Part shown: piece by piece, positions 58,742-64,000 of the stretch | Layout of the letters: the number at the start of each line of letters is the position of its first letter | Position numbering within the stretch: the stretch's first letter is position 1 | DNA from: Stenopsyche tienmushanensis | Lineage: Eukaryota; Arthropoda; Insecta; Trichoptera; Stenopsychidae | Direction of reading: 5' to 3' | Length of the DNA: 64,000 bases | NCBI GenBank assembly: GCA_008973525.1 | Contig: WACJ01000125.1 | Span: forward strand, 1,116,001 to 1,180,000 | Made by a program: the position numbers and the translations under genes | The notes under the pieces: model-generated | Databases searched by the model: none | What the model was told of the DNA's origin: nothing | The model's input: the letters and a program-made list of their open reading frames with translations, nothing else

Positions 58742-59567
58742 TTAGGTCGAGTCATAAATAGCTGCCGACGAAAAGAAGCCGTTATAATTATTCGATTTTG
58801 CTCTTGATGACTCAACCGTATTGGTGAGTATAGATTATTATTAGATAGGAGTTCTATCAACAACTGTCAAATCTTATCTTATAGTTTTTTTTACCTGTAA
58901 AATATAGAATAAAAAGTTCATTTTCGTCATATAATGCTTTGGTAGTTAAAACAAGGGAACAATTACGACAAGGAGCAGTAATTAACGGACAGTAAGAAAT
59001 TGGTTTTTAAAATTCCGCTCGGGAGATGAGACCCTGAAAGATAAACCAAGGGCGGGTCGCCCTTCTGACTTTGATGAAGACATTTAAAAGGTGTTATTAG
59101 AGCAAAATCCACGTCAATCAACAATTATCAGGAAAACTAAATACGTCACAATGAATCATTTACCGGCACTTGGAAAAATTGGGGAAGATTAGCAAATTGG
59201 GTTTGTGGATGCCACATAGTCTTATTCCTAAGTCAATTAAGAAAATCGTATGTCTATTGCCACAAGTCTTCTCTCACGGCAAAAGTTGAGCCATTTTTTT
59301 GATAATGTTGTACGCAAAAGACAGTGGCTTAATAAAGATCAACCACCTTTACTGGATCCTGAAGCAATATTCAATAACAGAATAAGTGGTAATGTGTAAT
59401 CTTAAATGGAAAAAAAAATGATGAGGAATTGAATCACGCTATCGAAAATATCTTTCCATCTAAATCGGCTAAATTTTATGAAGAGAGTATTGATAAGTTA
59501 CCAGTAAAATGGAAGTCTAAATAAATGTTTGAAAAATAATCGGCAATTAATTTATGACTCAACCTAA
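58742..59567 (+). mobile_element. Internally deleted mariner with both TIRs
   Basis: Left TIR TTAGGTCGAGTCATAAATAG (from 58742) and right TIR in reverse TTAGGTTGAGTCATAAATT (to 59567), with TA at 58740-58741 and 59568-59569. The + strand carries eroded transposase: RETRPLKDKPRAGRP-like and SDFDEDI (59040-59085), LLEQNPRQST (59093-59125), HLEKLGKISKLGLWMPHSL (59168-59220), VRKRQWLNKDQPPLLDPEA (59310-59365), then a jump to the C-terminus FYEESIDKLPVKWKSK (59475-59520). The catalytic core is deleted, giving an 826-bp non-autonomous copy. Confidence 0.88.
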
Positions 59568-59569
59568 TA

Positions 59570-60059
59570 AAATTGATAGATTTATGAGTTGGATTTGCCT
59601 TATATTTGATAATATTGAATGATAATTTCTTTGGATATTAAGGGCGTGTCTTCATTGATCATTCATATCTATTCATTGATTTTATTTAAATACTGTGATT
59701 TAATGAAGAATAAAATTCGTTCACTCAATGCATTAATCTGGATCGATGAAATAACATATATGCATTTCATAGAATAAATACGCATTTCATTCTGAGACAC
59801 ACTGATTGCAATGCATATTTTAAAACCGATTAAATCAATAGTACGGTATAAGTTTTTATTTTTTTGTTATTTCTAACATATAAATTGTGTTTTTGTATGG
59901 CTTAGAATTTTTAGCGAATATATGTGAAATCAGTTTCCAGCTGTACGAGGGGGTGGTGAGTTATTTACTTGGCGGGGGCGCATTCTGCAAATAGGACCAA
60001 ATGAGCATTAGCAACTACTACTTACGTGCCCAATGCAAGTTTCAGTGATTTATGTTTTT
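59570..60059. other. AT-rich stretch, nothing recognised
   Basis: No gene or repeat assigned. Confidence 0.4.
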
Positions 60060-60730
60060 AATTTAAAATTTTCACACTTCCGAGCCAAGAATTTCGCGCT
60101 TTTTTCTTAATGCTAAGAAAGTCTTATTCGTAGCATTTTTCTCTCCACGAAAAAAATATAATAATTTGAGTTCTATCTGTCGAACGATAAGCACTCGGAA
60201 AACGCTCGAGTATAGACAGTCTTCAACGAAACTCAAAAGAGATTTATAGCTCAACCGATAATAAAGCTCATCACTCATACGCTCCGGGTAAATTATAAGA
60301 AAATTATTCATGGAGCGGGAAAAAAATGTTTTTTCATATATCACTGTTAGGCCGTCTTCCAGATCAAACGATCCTCTTGGAAATGCACAATGATTGCACG
60401 GGATAGGAAGATGTACGTCCGTGGACGCTTCTATAGAGGTTCATGAACGTACCAAAACCTTTTACCACAAAAGCGATATACCCGGACTCTTGCCCACAGC
60501 GGTTGTGATATAAATTATTCGTCCGATAAAATCTCCATGCTTCCCTTCTCCCCCATTTTGCCTTTATCCCCTGCAGTACCATTACACGGCTCGTTCCAGT
60601 AGGCAAGGAGCGGGAACAACGGAGGAAGAGGTTGCCGCAAAAATATTTGCAATTTACGTATTGTACGAAAAAACGTGTAATTTTGTCGACGTGTAGTCCA
60701 ATTACGCCACGTGTGGCATCCCTGTTAAGA
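60060..60730. promoter_or_regulatory. Candidate non-coding island
   Basis: CG-retaining stretch (60170-60720) with CCACGTGTGGCATCCC and ATTACGCCACG. A 172-codon minus frame spans 60364-60882 but starts with TTG, has no domain and extends into pure AT-rich DNA, so I read it as chance openness of a GC-richer island. Confidence 0.25.
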
Positions 60731-60927
60731 TCTTGAAGAATGGCTTTTCTAATCGGGAATATATTAAATGGAAAGTTATGAAGAAAACCAAATAATATAT
60801 TATTAAACCAATAACTGAAAAATATCATCAATGTCATTGACTTCAGATCATCAATCGAAAATTGATACGATAGTGGTATCAATAATGGTTAGGACCGATT
60901 AATATATAATATAAATGATATTATATA

Positions 60928-61082
60928 CCAAATGTTGGTATATTGGCTTAGATCCTGGACTCCTATTGTAAAGGTTCGGGTTCAAATCTAGATCGAGGAA
61001 AAAGTTTAAAGATCAAAAATATTAATATTTCTGATCGATCGTCTCGATCCAAATTTGCCTTATCTTGCATATTTATCGAACT
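60928..61082 (+). mobile_element. tRNA-derived SINE, family 2, copy 2
   Basis: Aligns with 10271-10440: CCAAATGTTGGTATA, TTAGATCCTGGACTC, ATTGTAAAGGTTCGGGTTCA (B-box better preserved here), then AAATATTAATATTTCTGA and CGTCTCGATCC. A clear TSD was not found. Confidence 0.65.
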
Positions 61083-64000
61083 TGATTTCAAAATATTATC
61101 ACTTTTTTGTATATATTAGTTAATTATAAGTTTAAATGCATTTGTATAAACTTATGGGATCTAATATTGTCGATATTAGACCTAAATTATTTAAATGCTG
61201 ATGATTATATTTTTACAGTTCACTAAATTTGGTTCAATATTGAAAGTTTTTGTATCATAATAATAAAAATCTCTAATCTTCCAAAAAATTTGAATCCGAT
61301 GGTTGTATGTATTCGTCTCAAATTGTATTTATAAGGGTTGATAATTTCATCATTAAAAACACAGGTCTCTGATATAACTATTAATATATCGATACTTGGT
61401 ATAAAAACGAGAAAATGGAGCAAGTCTGTACAAATATGTAAGATGCTGGATAATTGATGAGTGGGCATAAAGACTCGGATTGAGATGGTTCAAAGCAGCT
61501 TCATCAAAATGAAGACGATACTTACTAGCGAAGATTTCCCGATTGTATTAAGAATGCATATCATTTTTGCTGTGTAATATTGATCAATTTTATGAAATAT
61601 AAAATAATTATCACAATATTGTAGATATTCATGCACTATATGTATATTATATATAGTGAAATCTAAGGTAATTTAATCAGAGTTGTTAATCCTTATATAG
61701 GGCCATTGATGCAACAAATCTATTTTTTTATACAGGGATATTCAAATATTTGTGGAAAAGGTGTATTAATGGCAAATTAAAGTAATTTACTTTTCCATAT
61801 CTTTCGGCTAAGTTATGTTATTTTTATGCAAAATCTGTTTAAACAATAGATATGTGTTTTCAGAAATCACGAACCGTTAAAGGGTAAACATTGCGTCATG
61901 GCTGTCTGGAAATATAGTATCGCATTTACTTTCAGCATTAAAAAAATGACAAAGGTCACAGCCACGTTGAATTCGATTTCAATAAAACATGCAAAAGAAC
62001 ATGTGTAAAAATCAGATAAAAAGCAACCCCCGAGATAAATTTTCCTTGAGTTTTCTTCCGAAGCGAACACAATTTAGCGATGACATCAGTCTGAGCGTAC
62101 GGATAAGAAAAACCGATGTGAAACCCCACAAGTGAGCAAATCAAATTATTCAACATACTGCGCAAAGTTACCCACGCATAAAACCTCCTAAATAACTTTA
62201 TTAAAATATGATTTCTGAACTTTCATCGATAAGAACTCTTAGAGGTTCGTTGTGCCCGGATAGTAATTAATACAACATTTAATGCTACTTGCCGCCATGA
62301 TTTATCAGTGAGTTTATCGTCACAATTTAAATATTTCCAGGAAGCCGGTTCGATCATGGAGTCACGGAACGAGATAAAGTTTATTTTGAAACTCGAATTT
62401 TAACAATTTAATCCATCAGAAGCATGAAAAATCGCTCAAAGATATATTTTTTGCCTTTAATTGACTTGACGGTGCAATGAAGTACGATAGTTTTTGTAAC
62501 TTTTCGAGAATCTCATTTTGGAATCTCTGATTTGAGCCGATTGTGTTGAATTATTAAACTACCTATTTTATTAAGCTGCTTATTATAATCTATGAGTGGT
62601 ATGAGTTAGACGATTCTAAGTCGGAGATACGCCATTCAAAATGTGTTTATGTAAAGAAGTCCAATTAATCTTCGAATAAAAAAAGTGAAAAAGTTGCTTT
62701 AAATTTTGTCTTTATTTGAAAATTGGTACACCCTGGATATAACGTTATAATAGTCATAATGTATCATAATACGAAGGCGCAAGAAGAATATGAAAACGTG
62801 ATGAAATTTCCAATTTGATTCTGTATGCAGTATGAAGACGGATTGTTCATGATGAAATATGACTCTAACTAAAGCTTTATTTTATTATTTTGATTAAAAA
62901 TTACTATTGATTATTATACATGTCTACTCTAACAATTTCATTAGATGTAAGCAGATTAAAAATGGAGGATTTTTGCACATTCTGTCAAGCACACAAATTC
63001 GTTTTTAACATGGTTAAACCGGGCTTATAGATTTGAATTGATTTATTTTTTAATGATGTATTTTAATAATCGAACAATATCCATTTCATTTACGTTATAA
63101 TCTGATGAAGATATAGATTAATCCATTCGAATTTTCTACATGGTTTGTTTAGTTATCGGATTATAAAAGTCCAAAACTTCAGATAGAGAGAGATCCCAAT
63201 TGCGAGACTCTGATGACGATGAGCATTTTCTTTAAGCACGATTAACGCCAGTTATCCAAAGCTCTCGACTATATCTATCTATAGAAATTTTCCACTTCCC
63301 ACGAAAAATAGTTGTTAACCTTAAATCTACTTACTTCTTACTTTTGAAAGATCATGAGTATAAATACATAGAAAATAAATATTGTCCCATAAAAGCATTC
63401 TATTCTAATATACACATGTTTTGGTATTAATATATAATATAGTTTTAGTTTCAATATTATATAATTTGCACAAATTTATCCTGAATAAGATTATGATATC
63501 GGTTCATAAAGTCAGAATTTTTGATAAATTCAATTAGTTTTTTTTAAATAATATGATGTGTATGTGTTATAAATGCCGAAAAAAGTCTGAATATTGTTCT
63601 TTAATTAAATGATTTGCATAAGATAGCCCATAGGAAAGATATCGTTTCCCTCCCACTTGCGCCTCTCATTTTCACGTTTTTTTGCAAGGAGGTATAAATT
63701 ATATTTATTTCGCAAATTTTATTAAACAAAATTTAAATATTTCAGCATTTATTAGGATAAAAATGGAAAGGGGAGAGGTCGACGGAAAAGTTTACGGTCC
63801 GGAAATATCCGCGGGACCAAGTTTTGCTTTGATTAATTGTGGTAAACTCAGGTGGCAGAAAAATATTAATGTAAAGAATACTAATTGTTTGCACGAATAC
63901 AGAACAGCTGGCGTCCCAAAAATTTGAATATTTTCATTCTTCAAAGTGGGAAAGCAAAAAGCAGATAGGCCTTAAGATTTTCAAGCCTTATTCGTCTTTG
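61083..64000. other. AT-rich stretch with no supported gene
   Basis: Frames 61223-61468 (-), 61867-62165 (-) and 63682-63927 (+) have no recognisable domain. 62715-62735 (GGTACACCCTGGATATAAC) resembles a DNA-transposon end, but no partner was found. 62040-62350 is slightly GC-richer. Confidence 0.35.

Noticed and set aside
60364..60882. 172-codon minus-strand frame
   Set aside because: Begins with TTG, has no recognisable domain, and runs from a CG-rich island into pure AT-rich DNA with no promoter or splice signals.
62640..62760. Full DNA transposon ending in TACACCCTGGATA
   Set aside because: Only one end-like word was found and no partner or transposase.
1..64000. CRISPR arrays, bacterial operons or phage genes
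   Set aside because: The sequence has eukaryotic introns, SINEs and animal transposons. No spaced direct repeats of CRISPR type occur. The regular 135-bp units are microexon modules.

Overview
This is AT-rich DNA (roughly 30% GC by eye) from an arthropod, most likely an insect. The signs are eroded mariner, hAT, pogo/Tigger and piggyBac relics, tRNA-derived SINEs, spliceosomal introns with GTAAGT donors, and one exon reading as an insect-type carbonic-anhydrase-related protein (CA-RP, CA10/11 group). Most long reading frames are not genes. The window looks like intronic and intergenic DNA of a large-intron gene, with GC-richer islands that may be regulatory, TE debris, and a few small genes.

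The most interesting content is a small gene family built from microexons. Two intact-looking members lie on the + strand (20266-21894 and 52010-52757). Each has a start exon (61 or 64 nt), exactly three internal exons of 45 nt (all phase 1-1, 15 codons), introns of 88-94 nt with GTAAGT donors, and a last exon ending in an acidic then hydrophobic tail. The joined frames are open: 130 and 128 residues. The internal exon-plus-intron units are diverged copies of one another with a period near 135 bp, so the arrays grew like a satellite that carries its own splice sites. Copy B (20 kb) has a very recent 135-bp duplication and a dead mariner in intron 2. A third, broken copy sits at about 24.85-25.0 kb, followed by a duplicated flank (25.03-25.6 kb) matching the flank of copy B (22.0-22.4 kb).

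Layout: 1-4 kb, AT-rich DNA with one island and small hairpins; 4-8 kb, pogo/Tigger and mariner relics; 10.3 kb, a SINE; 10.9-11.4 kb (- strand), a complete small secreted-protein gene with TATA/Inr promoter and poly(A) signal; 11.9-12.1 kb, a SINE with target-site duplication; 12.3-17.7 kb, islands alternating with mariner relics; 18.6-19.9 kb, a mariner end and a piggyBac transposase relic; 20-22.4 kb, microexon gene B and flank; 23.7 kb, a 300-bp TTAA MITE; 24.8-26.8 kb, broken copy C, its flank and two transposase relics; 27-42 kb, islands, an inverted pair of the MITE family and a weak tRNA-like SINE; 42934-42984 (- strand), the 51-nt CA-RP exon; 44-51.5 kb, two hAT relics, a pogo scrap and islands; 52-53 kb, microexon gene A; 53.4-61 kb, further relics of several transposon classes including a TIR-bounded deleted mariner; 61-64 kb, nothing firm.

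If the CA-RP exon is right, its flanking introns run more than 42 kb downstream and 21 kb upstream without another exon I could recognise. The microexon genes would then be nested on the opposite strand, the secreted-protein gene nested on the same strand, and many islands would be candidate intronic enhancers. That arrangement is inference; the exon, splice sites, promoter motifs, poly(A) signals, TIRs and TSDs are read from the sequence.
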